Shown: piece by piece, positions 44,920-54,718 of the stretch | Numbering within the stretch: position 1 is the first letter of the stretch | Layout: each line of letters begins with the position of its first letter | NCBI GenBank assembly: GCA_030425385.1 | Contig: JAUIAH010000008.1 | Location: 142,153 to 206,152, forward strand | DNA: 64,000 nucleotides | Direction: 5' to 3' | From: Verrucomicrobiia bacterium | Lineage (GTDB): Bacteria; Verrucomicrobiota; Verrucomicrobiia; Verrucomicrobiales; DEV007 | The notes under the pieces: generated by a model | What the model saw: only the letters and a program-made list of their open reading frames with translations | What the model was told of the DNA's origin: nothing | Database searches by the model: none | Translations under genes and position numbers: made by a program

Positions 44920-47355
44920 ATGCCGTCTAGCGCACCCATGAGGGAATGGTTCGCCACTCGCGGGTGGTCCCCCTTCCCGTTCCAAGAACAGGTGTGGGAG
45001 GCCTATTTTTCTGGAAAGAGTGGCCTTCTCCACGCACCGACTGGTTTGGGAAAGACCTATGCGGTCTTCGGCGGGCCTGTGCTTGAAGGCTTGGCGAGCA
45101 CGCAGACCGATCCCGCCCCGCTCACCGTTCTCTGGATCACCCCCCTCCGCGCTCTGGCCAACGACACCGTCGAGGCCCTGCAGAAACCCCTCACCGCCTT
45201 GGCGCTTCCCTGGACCACCGCCTTGCGCCACGGTGACATTTCTTCCTATCAGAAGCAGAAACAACGCAAGCAGTTCCCCTCCGTGCTGGTGACCACACCC
45301 GAATCCCTCTCGCTCCTCCTGAGCTACAAGGACACGCGCACGAAGTTTCGCCATCTGCAGGCCGTGATTCTGGATGAGTGGCACGAACTCTTAGGATCCA
45401 AGCGCGGCGTGCAGACGGAACTCTGCCTGACCCGACTTCGGAAGTGGCAACCCTCGTTGCGCGTGTGGGGCTTGTCTGCCACTCTGGGGAATTTAGACGA
45501 GGCGAAACGCGTCTTGTTAGGCACTCGCCACGCAGACGGCCTCCTCATCGCTGCGGAGGAGAAGAAGCCTGTGGCAATCGAAACCCTGATCCCGAGCAAG
45601 ATGGAGCGCTTTCCCTGGGCAGGACACCTGGGAACGACCATGGCGGCGCAGGTCGCCGATGCGATTGATGAGGGGGACACCAGCCTTGTCTTCACCAACA
45701 CCCGATCTCAAGCAGAAATCTGGTTTCAGAAACTGCAGGCCCTCCGTCCCCAATGGGGAGATGCCCTCGCCCTTCACCATGGCTCCATTGACAAATCGAT
45801 TCGGGAAGCGTTAGAGCAACGCCTGGATGCAGGTGCCGTCAAAGCGGTGGTGTGTACTTCTAGCCTTGATCTGGGCGTGGATTTCTCGCCCGTGGATCAG
45901 GTGTTTCAGATAGGCTCCCCCAAAGGGATCGCTCGTTTGATGCAGCGGGCAGGGCGATCTGGCCATCGGCCCGGAGCATTGAGCCGCATCATTGGCGTCC
46001 CGACCAATGCGTTAGAGTTGGTAGAATTTGCGGCCTCGCGAGATGCCGTGGACCGCCGAGAGATCGAGTGCCGGATGCCTTTGTGCCGATCCCTCGACGT
46101 TCTTGTCCAGCATGTGATCACCCTGGCGCTAGCAGGCGGATCGACGTTTGCTAGTCTCCGCGAGGAAATTGCGAGCACACATGCTTTCGCCGACCTGACA
46201 GAAGCCGAATGGGCTTGGGTGGTCGACTTTGCCTGCCATGGTGGGCAGACGCTGCGGCGCTATCCCGCCTATCAACGCGTCCACATCGATCCCGAGACCG
46301 GCGAATTGTCTGTTCCGTCGCGTCAGGTAGCGCAATTTCATCGCCTTTCCATTGGCACCATCACGAGTGGCACAGAAGTCTTGGTACGAATGCGAGGAGG
46401 GTCATCCTTGGGATCCGTCGAAGAAGGATTCATCTCCGCATTGAAGCCGGGGTCTTGCTTTCACTTTGCCGGTCGGGCGCTGGAATTGATACGCTTCCAT
46501 CAACTCGTCGCCACGGTGAAGCCTGCGAAGCGTGAGACCGGTGGACAAACGCCCGCCTGGCAGGGCGGACGCAGCCCCCTCTCAAGTGAACTGGCCGAAG
46601 CGGTCAGTCGACGCCTGACTCAGACCATGCCACACGCTCCCGAGATGGATGCGGTGAAGACCTTGCTCGATCAGCAGCGAAAGCATTCTGAAGTGCCCTC
46701 GATGGATCACCTCCTGATCGAAACCACTCGTGTCGATGATCACCACAATCTCTTTCTCTTTCCCTTCGCCGGGCGTCTTGTGCACGAAGGCTTGGCCGCC
46801 CTCTTCGCCTACCGCCTCAGTCGCCAGACCCCTCTTACCATTCGCACCACCGTGAATGACTACGGGCTCTCTCTCCAACTGAAGCAATCCATCGATCTCA
46901 CTCGTGAAGAAGTCCTTCGCCTGCTTTCACCTGACAATCTGTTAGACGACCTCATGGCATGCATGAATACCAGCGAGCTCGCGCGTCGTCAGTTCCGTGA
47001 AATCTCGCGCGTGGCAGGACTCGTCCTCCAGGGTTACCCGGGCAAACAGAAATCCATGCGCCAGATTCAAACATCATCGAGCCTTCTCTATGATGTGTTT
47101 GAGCAATACGATCCTGACAATCTCCTTCTTGCTCAAGCCAAACGGGAAATCATGGAACGCCAGTTAGAGCTCACCCGCCTACGCGCCACTTTAGAGCGCC
47201 TGCAGCAAGCGCCGCTTCACTTCCACCAACCCAAGCGCCTCACACCAATGGCCTTTCCCCTATGGGCCGAACAGATGCACGCCGAGATGTCGACGGAAGA
47301 CTGGCGCTCGCAATTGGAAGCGATGGTTGCCAGCCTGGAGTCGGACGGCGTCTAA
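44920..47355 (+). CDS. ligase-associated DNA-damage-response DEXH helicase (Lhr-like)
   Basis: The 811-aa protein has helicase motif I HAPTGLGKTY, motif II DEWHELLGSKRG, SATLGN (motif III), and the C-terminal RecA lobe with FTNTRSQAE, LDLGVDFSPV and RAGRSGHRPG. The full-length layout and the start SPFPFQEQVWEAYFSGKSGL match the Lhr-like helicases found with ATP-dependent DNA ligase, an exonuclease and a phosphoesterase. None of those partners is next to it here. It should translocate 3'-to-5' on DNA in repair. Its end overlaps the convergent ceramidase-like gene by 4 nt. Confidence 0.9.
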   Translation: MPSSAPMREWFATRGWSPFPFQEQVWEAYFSGKSGLLHAPTGLGKTYAVFGGPVLEGLASTQTDPAPLTVLWITPLRALANDTVEALQKPLTALALPWTTALRHGDISSYQKQKQRKQFPSVLVTTPESLSLLLSYKDTRTKFRHLQAVILDEWHELLGSKRGVQTELCLTRLRKWQPSLRVWGLSATLGNLDEAKRVLLGTRHADGLLIAAEEKKPVAIETLIPSKMERFPWAGHLGTTMAAQVADAIDEGDTSLVFTNTRSQAEIWFQKLQALRPQWGDALALHHGSIDKSIREALEQRLDAGAVKAVVCTSSLDLGVDFSPVDQVFQIGSPKGIARLMQRAGRSGHRPGALSRIIGVPTNALELVEFAASRDAVDRREIECRMPLCRSLDVLVQHVITLALAGGSTFASLREEIASTHAFADLTEAEWAWVVDFACHGGQTLRRYPAYQRVHIDPETGELSVPSRQVAQFHRLSIGTITSGTEVLVRMRGGSSLGSVEEGFISALKPGSCFHFAGRALELIRFHQLVATVKPAKRETGGQTPAWQGGRSPLSSELAEAVSRRLTQTMPHAPEMDAVKTLLDQQRKHSEVPSMDHLLIETTRVDDHHNLFLFPFAGRLVHEGLAALFAYRLSRQTPLTIRTTVNDYGLSLQLKQSIDLTREEVLRLLSPDNLLDDLMACMNTSELARRQFREISRVAGLVLQGYPGKQKSMRQIQTSSSLLYDVFEQYDPDNLLLAQAKREIMERQLELTRLRATLERLQQAPLHFHQPKRLTPMAFPLWAEQMHAEMSTEDWRSQLEAMVASLESDGV

Positions 47356-48653
47356 TCGTCCACCGGAGCGCCGCCCGGTTGCCTTGCTTCTTTCATCATT
47401 GCTAACAACTCCTTGATGAGAATCTCGCCGGTCTGTTCCCCCAATGACGTTCGCGAAATGTAGTCATAGCGCTTGAAACTCTCGAAATCGACTTCTGTCA
47501 GGATATAACCAAAGGCGTCGTTGGTAAGGCCGAAGAGAAAGGGATGACTGCCCTCATCCATCTTGCGCTTCAGATACAGGCCAATGTTAGGCAACGCTTC
47601 TCCTGGGATGGTGAAGATCTGAGCTTTGCCTACGGTGACCACATTCAGCGTGGTCACAATGCTTTGATCATCGTTGTGAGGATACTTGAGGGGCGAGCCC
47701 GTGACCACGGCCCACAACATTTCTGACTCGACGGGGAAACGGACGCGACGGGCCAGACAATGCAGGCGAGGTGCTTGCTGGGCTTCTGCCGTTTCGAGGA
47801 GACGCAGGGCTTCGCTCGCCATCAAATGCCCGATCCGAAGACATTCCTCCCAAGTGCCTTCGGATTCCCAATAGCCACCGAGCGGATCTCGGGGCTGATC
47901 TAACAAACGGTTGTCCGCTGTCACCATGCCGCCGACGGCGCCATTCATGAAGAGCGCCATCCCACCGGTTTCCATCTCTAACTGATCACACAAGGGACCG
48001 ATGCAGTCCGGGCTCAAGATGCCGCGGCGATTGCCAATCACTTCGGGGTGAATGGCATAGTTGACGAGGGTAGCGATGACCGCTTCTTCAGGAGTGCACA
48101 CTTGTAGAACGCTCATTTCCCGATCGTAAAGATCCGGCGCGTAATAGTTGAACGCGATCTTGCCTTGCGCCTCACCGACAACGGTCTTGAGGCGGGCGGG
48201 CTGCAATCGCGCCAGCCCTTCATGAATGGCTTCCACCGTCTTGGCACAAACGTCGTCAATATAGTCAAGATTCGCCGTGTGGCCGCCCTGCCCATCCGGG
48301 AACGCATAGCAATCCGGCGTGCTATGCGCATGAGAAGCGCCGATGAGGATATTCTCTGGAGGAATAGCCGCGACCTTCTCGCGAATACGATCGCCCAACA
48401 CAGACGGGAACCCCAGAGAATCGATGGCGACGAAAGCGACGGTTGTTTCTCCCTCACGAAGTACCAACGCTCGCGTCGTCAGCTCGCCGCGTTTCTCCGT
48501 GGTCGGTTGGGGGATGCCGATCCCGCCGGACACCGGCAAGAGCGGGTCTGGCGTGATGATCCGTTTGGCGGCCCCCGCCTGGAAAGCCTGCCCCCAAGCA
48601 GAGGATACAGCCACCGCGAGCAGCGCCAACAGGACGACCTCTCTCAGAATCAC
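47352..48653 (-). CDS. secreted neutral/alkaline ceramidase-like hydrolase
   Basis: The 433-aa protein has a signal peptide (REVVLLALLAVAVSSAWG) and then AGAAKRIITPD, the usual opening of these proteins in Verrucomicrobia and Planctomycetes. GASHAHSTPD supplies the zinc-binding His pair, and ALFMNGAVGGM a later conserved segment. At about 430 residues it is shorter than true ceramidases (about 650), so it lacks the C-terminal domain and its substrate may differ. It is coupled to the YceH gene by a 4-nt overlap. Confidence 0.85.
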   Translation of the reverse strand: MILREVVLLALLAVAVSSAWGQAFQAGAAKRIITPDPLLPVSGGIGIPQPTTEKRGELTTRALVLREGETTVAFVAIDSLGFPSVLGDRIREKVAAIPPENILIGASHAHSTPDCYAFPDGQGGHTANLDYIDDVCAKTVEAIHEGLARLQPARLKTVVGEAQGKIAFNYYAPDLYDREMSVLQVCTPEEAVIATLVNYAIHPEVIGNRRGILSPDCIGPLCDQLEMETGGMALFMNGAVGGMVTADNRLLDQPRDPLGGYWESEGTWEECLRIGHLMASEALRLLETAEAQQAPRLHCLARRVRFPVESEMLWAVVTGSPLKYPHNDDQSIVTTLNVVTVGKAQIFTIPGEALPNIGLYLKRKMDEGSHPFLFGLTNDAFGYILTEVDFESFKRYDYISRTSLGEQTGEILIKELLAMMKEARQPGGAPVDD

Positions 48654-49321
48654 GAATCGCCCTCCTCTTTCTCAGAAAAGCCTAACTGATCGCGCAACTC
48701 AGCCATTTCTTTCTGCAATCGGGCAACCGCCTCCTCCAAGGCGAAGATCCGCTCATCACTCACACTTGCCGAAGGCGTCGCCGTCGTTGACGACGCCACC
48801 TGCGCGAATTCTCCCGGATCCACCTCTCCCGCCAGCAAGTGCATGTAGCGGCGCTCTTTCTGCCCTGGCCCGGGAGGAAGGAGCACGACAAGCGCGCCTT
48901 CCTCGCGATCGATCAGTTCTTCTAACGTTTCCGTTACCGCCTGAAGGGAGTCGAATCGCGTCATGCGTTCCGTGCGCGTGCGCAATTCCCCCGCCGTCTG
49001 CGGACCACGCAACATCAAGACGCCTAACAACGCCTGTAACTTGGCATTGAGTCCAAACTCATAGGCGAAATTATGCCGATACTTGGCTGTCCGTGAGGAC
49101 CCCGGAAAGACTGTCTCCACCAGGCGCCGATCACGAAGCTTATCGAGCGCTTGCACCACCGTGTGGTCGTCATAGCTCACCACGGGATGCCGGTTGCTCT
49201 TCTGATTGCACGCCGTAGTCAGCGCGTTGATCGTGAGAGGATAGGAGAGTGGCGTGGTCATCTCCTTCTCAATAAGCGCCCCTAGGACGCGCACTTGAAC
49301 ATCAGTGAGTGGGTTCTCCAT
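48650..49321 (-). CDS. YceH-family protein (DUF480)
   Basis: The 223-aa protein has two winged-helix-like halves: VRVLGALIEKEMTTPLSYPL, then NALTTACNQKSNRHPVVSYD, and further RGPQTAGELRTRTERM, all characteristic of YceH/DUF480. A C-terminal coiled coil follows (about 190-218, ALEEAVARLQKEMAELRDQL). The function is not established; a DNA- or protein-binding role is inferred from the fold. It lies 35 nt after rpoN and overlaps the ceramidase-like gene by 4 nt. Confidence 0.92.
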   Translation of the reverse strand: MENPLTDVQVRVLGALIEKEMTTPLSYPLTINALTTACNQKSNRHPVVSYDDHTVVQALDKLRDRRLVETVFPGSSRTAKYRHNFAYEFGLNAKLQALLGVLMLRGPQTAGELRTRTERMTRFDSLQAVTETLEELIDREEGALVVLLPPGPGQKERRYMHLLAGEVDPGEFAQVASSTTATPSASVSDERIFALEEAVARLQKEMAELRDQLGFSEKEEGDS

Positions 49322-49356
49322 CTCGACAGATAGCCCGTCTTCGCTCAGAACTCACC

Positions 49357-50784
49357 TCAATATTTGCGGCGGAGATTGCTGGGGAGAATGTGCAGTTCTT
49401 TCCGATACTTCGCCACGGTGCGGCGTGCGATCGGGATCCCTTGCTCGTGCAACTTCTCCACGAGATCCGAATCACTGTAGGCCTTGCCGACCGGTTCATT
49501 CTTCACCAACTCCAGGAGAGCATTCTTCACACTCGTGTTGCTCAAAGATTCGCCATCCTCCGTTTCATAGCCCGTGGTGAAGAAGTATTTCAGCTCGAAG
49601 ACGCCCTGTGGCGTGAGCATGTATTTGCCATTCACAGCACGGGAAACCGTGGTCTCGTGCACCCCGATGGTATCGGCCACCGTGGCCATGTTGAGCGGAC
49701 GGAGAGCTGAGGGGCCCTCGAAAAGAAACGCCTCCTGATGCCGCACGATCTCCCTAGCGATCTTCTCAATCGTTTCCTGACGTTGATAAATACTCCGGAT
49801 GAGAAACTTGCCGTTGCGGATCTTTTCCCGAACGTAACGCCGCGTGTCCCCACTGCCACCATCGGCCATGATGTCTTTGTAGACATTGCTGATGCGCAGT
49901 TGCGGCACATGCTCGTTATTGAGGCGAATCACCCATTCCCCTTCATCCCTCGTGACCAAGACGTCTGGTTGCACCGTCGAGTTGTAATCGGGGCGAAACA
50001 CATTTCCAGGCCAGGGATTCAAGGTCGCAATGAAGTCAGCCGCCTTGACGATCTGCTCTAACGTCACACTTAATTTCTTGGAAAGAATAGGATAACGCTT
50101 CTTGGCAAGATCATCCAGGTGCTGACTGACAATGCGCGACTCCAATGACGGCACCTTACCCAAGCGCTCCAATTGCAAGAGAAGGCATTCGCGGAGATCC
50201 TCCGCACCCACGCCCACAGGGTCGAAACTTTGTAAGAGTTCTTTCGCCTCTTCCAGGGGCTCGATGGGCAAGCGCTCAACCATGGAAATGTCTTCCACTC
50301 TGGCGGTGAGAAAGCCGCGATCATCGACCATGCCAATGAGGAGTTCGGTCGCTTTGCGCACCTCTTCCGACGCATCCGAAAGGCCTAACTGACGCATCAG
50401 GTGCTCCTGCAAGGTCTCGGGAGCAGTGATCGATTCTAACAGATACGCTTGTTTCTCCTCATCGTCAGAGGCACCCGTCGCCGTGCGCCGCGTCTGGATG
50501 AGGTGCTCGCGCCAGTCATCCTCAAGGTCCGCCAGTTCTGCGAATTCCTTCTCAAACTCACTCTCCTCATCGATCTCATTTGAGTCATCGACTTCCAGCG
50601 GATCTTCTGCAGGTGGCTCTTCCTGGTCTTCCTCGAGAACAGGATTCTCCAACATCTCCTGAGCGACGAGTTGGCTCAACTCCAACGTCGGTGCCTGCAG
50701 AATTTGCAGGCTTTGCTGCATCTGCGGCGTGATGGTCGTTTGCAGAGAGAGATTCTGCGATTGTTGGAACCCAACGTCTGGCAT
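49357..50784 (-). CDS. rpoN: RNA polymerase sigma-54 factor
   Basis: From ATG 50784 the protein is 475 aa. Region I is Gln-rich with the typical opening (LSLQTTITPQMQQSLQILQA), region II is strongly acidic (EEDQEEPPAEDPLEVDD), and region III ends with the RpoN box ARRTVAKYRKELHIL, which contacts the -24 element. It directs transcription from -24/-12 promoters with enhancer-binding activators. The YceH gene follows. No activator gene with an AAA+ domain is in the window. Confidence 0.95.
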   Translation of the reverse strand: MPDVGFQQSQNLSLQTTITPQMQQSLQILQAPTLELSQLVAQEMLENPVLEEDQEEPPAEDPLEVDDSNEIDEESEFEKEFAELADLEDDWREHLIQTRRTATGASDDEEKQAYLLESITAPETLQEHLMRQLGLSDASEEVRKATELLIGMVDDRGFLTARVEDISMVERLPIEPLEEAKELLQSFDPVGVGAEDLRECLLLQLERLGKVPSLESRIVSQHLDDLAKKRYPILSKKLSVTLEQIVKAADFIATLNPWPGNVFRPDYNSTVQPDVLVTRDEGEWVIRLNNEHVPQLRISNVYKDIMADGGSGDTRRYVREKIRNGKFLIRSIYQRQETIEKIAREIVRHQEAFLFEGPSALRPLNMATVADTIGVHETTVSRAVNGKYMLTPQGVFELKYFFTTGYETEDGESLSNTSVKNALLELVKNEPVGKAYSDSDLVEKLHEQGIPIARRTVAKYRKELHILPSNLRRKY

Positions 50785-50860
50785 GGCTTTACTCTCTCGC
50801 AGTCGTCCGCATGGCACGATACGCAAGCAGAATTCGGACCAAACAGTCAGAAATAACTAC

Positions 50861-51586
50861 TCAGGGGTGGAAGGGAGGCACTTCCTGCACGCGCTTGCCC
50901 GAAAGCATCTCTTCCGCGTAGGCAGCGACTCGCGCGACGATGCGTTCGTGAAAGGCTTCCCCTTTCGCCGCTGTGGCCATGGATGGCGCCTGGTCCGGCT
51001 GATCCTTCCACACGTCTTGACGGACGTTTTCGGGGAAATGATAGAGCGCCGTCGACGTTTCAAACTCTTGCGCGTGCCCAGGCAGGTCTTCTGGAAGGCG
51101 CGACCCACTATCGAGCAGTTCCTCGGCATCGGCCTTGGTGAGCACGGACCAGTAGGGCAGGAAGTGGAGATTGACCTGAAACTTTCGCAGGAACTGATCC
51201 CAGGTGGCCTCGCTAGCGGCGATGTTCCCCCCGTGCCCATTGAGCACGAGGATGTGGTCAAAGCCTGCCCGCACGAGAGAGTCGAGCAGATCCGATAGCA
51301 CCATGAGAAAAGTGCCAGGCTGCAAACTCAGCGTGCCTTTGTGAATCATGTGATGCTCGCTGATGCCCGCCATGAGCCCCTCGGCCACGAGCGCACGGGG
51401 CGCCAAACGCTCCGCAACAGCTCCCGCAATGAGGCGAGCGGAACGCCAATCGTGTTCCATCGCCAGATGCTCCAGATGCTGCTCCATGGCAGCGACCGGC
51501 AAGATGGCTAACTGAAGATCTCCCCTGGCCATGCGCTCGCGGAATTCGCGACGCGTGTGTTTGCCTAACCAAATCTCACTACTCAT
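50861..51586 (-). CDS. creatininase-family amidohydrolase
   Basis: From ATG 51586 (MSSEIWLGK) the protein is 241 aa. Motifs LAILPVAAMEQHLEHLA (metal ligands Glu and His), SEHHMIHKGTLSL, VLNGHGGNIAA and GHAQEFETS are the family's dinuclear metal-binding signatures. Members act on creatinine, on formamides in riboflavin/F420 synthesis, or on mycofactocin-like peptides; which applies is not clear. ATGA overlap with the upstream peptidoglycan-binding gene indicates coupling. Confidence 0.9.
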   Translation of the reverse strand: MSSEIWLGKHTRREFRERMARGDLQLAILPVAAMEQHLEHLAMEHDWRSARLIAGAVAERLAPRALVAEGLMAGISEHHMIHKGTLSLQPGTFLMVLSDLLDSLVRAGFDHILVLNGHGGNIAASEATWDQFLRKFQVNLHFLPYWSVLTKADAEELLDSGSRLPEDLPGHAQEFETSTALYHFPENVRQDVWKDQPDQAPSMATAAKGEAFHERIVARVAAYAEEMLSGKRVQEVPPFHP

Positions 51587-52515
51587 GGCGTGATCGCAGT
51601 ATTGGGCAACGACGTCTCTTCTGGCTCCGGCGGCCTTAATGCCTCCACCACCGCTTTCGCCAAGGCCGCGTCCATGGCATTGCTCTTCTCCAAACCCGCC
51701 TCGGCTCGAAAGGCATGCAGCGCCTTCAAGGTGCGATTGCCAAAGACCCCATCGATGTCCCCGGAATAGTGTCCCTGCTGACGGAGAAAGCGCTGCATGG
51801 CATGCTTCGTCCGCCAACCGTTCACGCCATCGATTTCCCCTTCATACAGCGCAGCTTCCTGCCAGGCCTCCTGCATGGTACGCAGAGCTTTCAAGCGTTC
51901 TTCCTGGGCTCGAAAAGCATCCGCCAGTTCGCGCCGGAAAAGTGCCCGCTGTCGGCTGTTGCCGGTGAGAAAGGCTTCAAACTGATCTGGCACTTTCGTC
52001 GGCTCCGCCTTGTTATATTGATAGAAGATGAAATAGGTCCGTGCCGCACGTTTCACCTGCACTGGAAACTGCGCACGATCACCCTCAAAGCTCTGCAGCG
52101 GATGCAGGTCCCGCCATTTCTCCATGGGAAATGCGGCCGTGTCTGGCAAGGTCGCGTTCTCGGTAAAGGTCAGCGCATCCACTCCCAGATCGATTTCTTC
52201 CCCCGCGGGATCTGGGAAATCACTATGGAAACTCCCGCGCTGCAAATGGAGCGTGCCCCAGCGCTCGTAGCGCTCAGGGGGATTCCAATCCACTTTCCAT
52301 CCGTGATCGCCGAGGATCGATCCAAACGCACGCAGCTTCTTGAGCGCGTCCTCATCTTCTGCCGCCAAGACAGGCAAGGCCCGCTCTTCGCGCAAGGTGC
52401 GCTTCAACTTCTGCATGCGCCCCATGAGTACCACAACTACCACAAATAGAAAGACACTAACGCCCACGGAAATCCCCAAGAGCTTCCGGTAAGGCAGGGA
52501 ATCTTTCGCAACCAC
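51583..52515 (-). CDS. membrane-anchored peptidoglycan-binding-domain protein
   Basis: The 310-aa protein has an N-terminal membrane segment (LLGISVGVSVFLFVVVVVLM) followed by a coiled-coil-like stretch and an extracytoplasmic region. The C-terminal PG_binding_1 domain shows two related halves (ALYEGEIDGVNGWRTKHAMQ and GHYSGDIDGVFGNRTLKALH). The domain typically binds cell-wall peptides or glycan. It is the first gene of a short minus-strand run with the creatininase-family gene, and its role is unknown beyond wall binding. Confidence 0.85.
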   Translation of the reverse strand: MVAKDSLPYRKLLGISVGVSVFLFVVVVVLMGRMQKLKRTLREERALPVLAAEDEDALKKLRAFGSILGDHGWKVDWNPPERYERWGTLHLQRGSFHSDFPDPAGEEIDLGVDALTFTENATLPDTAAFPMEKWRDLHPLQSFEGDRAQFPVQVKRAARTYFIFYQYNKAEPTKVPDQFEAFLTGNSRQRALFRRELADAFRAQEERLKALRTMQEAWQEAALYEGEIDGVNGWRTKHAMQRFLRQQGHYSGDIDGVFGNRTLKALHAFRAEAGLEKSNAMDAALAKAVVEALRPPEPEETSLPNTAITP

Positions 52516-52606
52516 GACTCACGTTAGCATCAAAGCCGCGAAGGCCCAAACGCAAGTCTGCTATCTGCAGCTAACGGGTAGCGGATGTAGCACAGACTCT
52601 ATCGGA

Positions 52607-52745
52607 ACAGAAGGACACAAAGGTCGCAAAGTGGAAATGATTCGAGTAGACACGGCCTGATTCCTCAGACGGTGCAAGAATGCACTCAGCAACCTCATCC
52701 ACCACCCCTAACATCCTCGCCTTCGTTCCCTTTAGTTCCTTCTGT
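52607..52745. repeat. imperfect inverted repeat of AAG/GGA-rich words
   Basis: The arms 52607-52631 and 52721-52745 match at 18 of 25 positions when the second is reverse-complemented; both begin ACAGAAGGA and contain AAAGG. About 90 bp separate the arms. It lies in the 284-bp gap between the peptidoglycan-binding protein's start and the small exported protein's end. In word structure it resembles the palindromic repeats near the GxxExxY gene. No gene is seen in this gap. Confidence 0.55.
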
Positions 52746-52799
52746 CCAAGCTAACCTATCGCTGTCGCTCGATAACCTCGCCGAAGCGCGAGGCTCTTT

Positions 52800-53297
52800 C
52801 TAGCCACCTAGCAGGACTGGATTGATCCCCGTGGCCTCTGTGGCACTCGCTTGGGGCAGTGTAAGAGGCTGGAGGTCCGGTTGGGGATCAAGGTAGGCTT
52901 CCGATGCGGATTCCTCAGGTGTCAACGCTTTCACATTCGAAGCCAAGACACTGCCAAGCTGGCCACTGGTGAGTTGCACATCCACCCAGGCCCCATCCCG
53001 ATTCCGCATGATCAGGTAAGCATCCGTTTGCACCATGCCCACCGGCACCATACTGCCATCCCCAGGATGTTTGGCAAAGAAGAGACAGCCCTGGCGCACC
53101 TTGATATAGTCCGGGGCGTCCGGCAGCGGATGGGGCACGAGCGAGGCACGGATGGCCTCCCGCTCGGCCGCGCTGAGGTTCCCCGAGTTGGTATCAGCCG
53201 GAGCCTCGCGTTGAGCCGTGGGCACCTGTTGGCACGCCAATGGTCCACTGAACATGACTAGTGGGAAAGAGAGGAGGATGAGCGGGGGAAATCGCAT
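52800..53297 (-). CDS. small exported protein, possible SH3-like domain
   Basis: From ATG 53297 the protein is 165 aa with a hydrophobic leader (RFPPLILLSFPLVMFSGPLA) followed by Cys, a weak lipobox (PLAC). The middle segment (YIKVRQGCLFFAKHPGDGSM, about 70-130) has SH3-like beta-strand pattern, with GAWVDVQLTSGQLGSVLASN at its end. The last 35 residues are Pro/Leu-rich. Family not recognised. It is divergent from the dGTPase gene across about 100 bp. Confidence 0.65.
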   Translation of the reverse strand: MRFPPLILLSFPLVMFSGPLACQQVPTAQREAPADTNSGNLSAAEREAIRASLVPHPLPDAPDYIKVRQGCLFFAKHPGDGSMVPVGMVQTDAYLIMRNRDGAWVDVQLTSGQLGSVLASNVKALTPEESASEAYLDPQPDLQPLTLPQASATEATGINPVLLGG

Positions 53298-53394
53298 CGC
53301 AATGATAAGAGCGTCACCGGCCAAGGCATTCGCGTCAACTTCTTCGCCCGACCGATATTCCTTGTTCCCCACGCGAAATACGATAACCGCAGAC

Positions 53395-54693
53395 ATGCCC
53401 AACCGGTTCTACCAGCCCTTCGACTTCGCCACCCCGGCCGAAGGCTACCCACGGCCCGATGACTACCGGACGCCTTTCCAGGTCGATCGCGACCGGGTCC
53501 TGCACACCTCAGCCTTCCGGCGCTTGCAGAGCAAGACCCAGGTCTTCCTCTCTGGGGAATACGATTTCTATCGCACGCGCCTCACCCATTCGCTCGAGGT
53601 CGCCCAGATCGGGCGCTCCATTTGTCAAAGGCTCCAACAACGCTCCGAACACCTCACCGACGACTTTCACATCGACGCTGACCTCGTGGAGGCCGCCTGT
53701 CTCTCGCACGACCTCGGCCATCCGCCCTTCGGCCACACCGGCGAGCGCACTCTCCACGCCTGGATGAAAGCGTTAGGTGGCTTTGAAGGAAATGCGCAAA
53801 CCCTGCGCATCCTGACGGAAGGCATCTATGCCAATCCCGCCAAGGGCTCCCAAACGGGCATGAATCCCACGCGCGCCTTCCTCGATGGCATCCTCAAATA
53901 CAAAGCCTTCCTTCACGAAACGCCCCAGGCGCACCACCATTTCATCTATGACACGCAGGAACCCTGGCTCGCCTTTGTCTTTGGCGATGCCTGGGACCAG
54001 GTCCGCAGCGAATGGCCTGGCAAAGCACGCAACGGCCTTCGTTCGATCGAATGTCAGATCATGGACTGGGCTGACGACACCGCCTACAGCCTGAACGACC
54101 TCGTCGATAGCATTCATGTCAGTTTCCTCAACCTCGAGAAAGTAGAGCGCTGGGCTAGTGAGCAATCCCCTGCCCTCACCGACACCCAGAGCACCCACAT
54201 CGAGGAACTCCTCAGCGCCATTCGCAAGCAAAGCATCGAGCGCGTGCTCGGCCGCAAGATCGGGCAATTCATCGCCGCGTGCCATCTTGAGCCCACCCCA
54301 CAGCACACCCTCGCCTCACAAAGCCACCGCTACGGCTATCAACTCGTCATCGATCCCGAGATCCGCGACGAAGCCAACCTCTACAAACGACTCGCCCTCG
54401 ACGTCGTCTTCCGCTCGCAACAGCTGCAGCAGCTCGATCACAAAGGGGATCACATTCTCCGCCAACTCCTCGACGTCCTCGCCAAGCACTACCTGGATCC
54501 TGACAAACCTGCCGATCTCCCCCTGCGCCTTCTCCCCCCACTTTACGAGAAATTGTTAGAATCCGCTACCGACACCTCCGGCCGCGCCCGCATCCTTTGC
54601 GACTACATCGCCAGCATGACAGACGGCTTCGCCACCCGCATGGTCAAGCGTCTCTTCAATGCCGACTTCGGCTCTATCGTGGACTTGGTGTAG
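53395..54693 (+). CDS. dgt: dGTPase-type HD-domain triphosphohydrolase
   Basis: From ATG 53395 the protein is 432 aa; the longer frame lacks family sequence. Motifs are RDRVLHTSAFRRLQSKTQVF, then RTRLTHSLEVAQIGR, the HD core CLSHDLGHPPFGHTGE, and DWADDTAYSLNDLVDS with the distal Asp. It hydrolyses dGTP (or other dNTPs) to the nucleoside and triphosphate and keeps dNTP pools in balance. It stands alone between the small exported protein gene and the convergent selenoprotein gene (25 bp apart). Confidence 0.92.
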   Translation: MPNRFYQPFDFATPAEGYPRPDDYRTPFQVDRDRVLHTSAFRRLQSKTQVFLSGEYDFYRTRLTHSLEVAQIGRSICQRLQQRSEHLTDDFHIDADLVEAACLSHDLGHPPFGHTGERTLHAWMKALGGFEGNAQTLRILTEGIYANPAKGSQTGMNPTRAFLDGILKYKAFLHETPQAHHHFIYDTQEPWLAFVFGDAWDQVRSEWPGKARNGLRSIECQIMDWADDTAYSLNDLVDSIHVSFLNLEKVERWASEQSPALTDTQSTHIEELLSAIRKQSIERVLGRKIGQFIAACHLEPTPQHTLASQSHRYGYQLVIDPEIRDEANLYKRLALDVVFRSQQLQQLDHKGDHILRQLLDVLAKHYLDPDKPADLPLRLLPPLYEKLLESATDTSGRARILCDYIASMTDGFATRMVKRLFNADFGSIVDLV

Positions 54694-54718
54694 CCAAACT
54701 TTCCAACGCAAATGCCCC

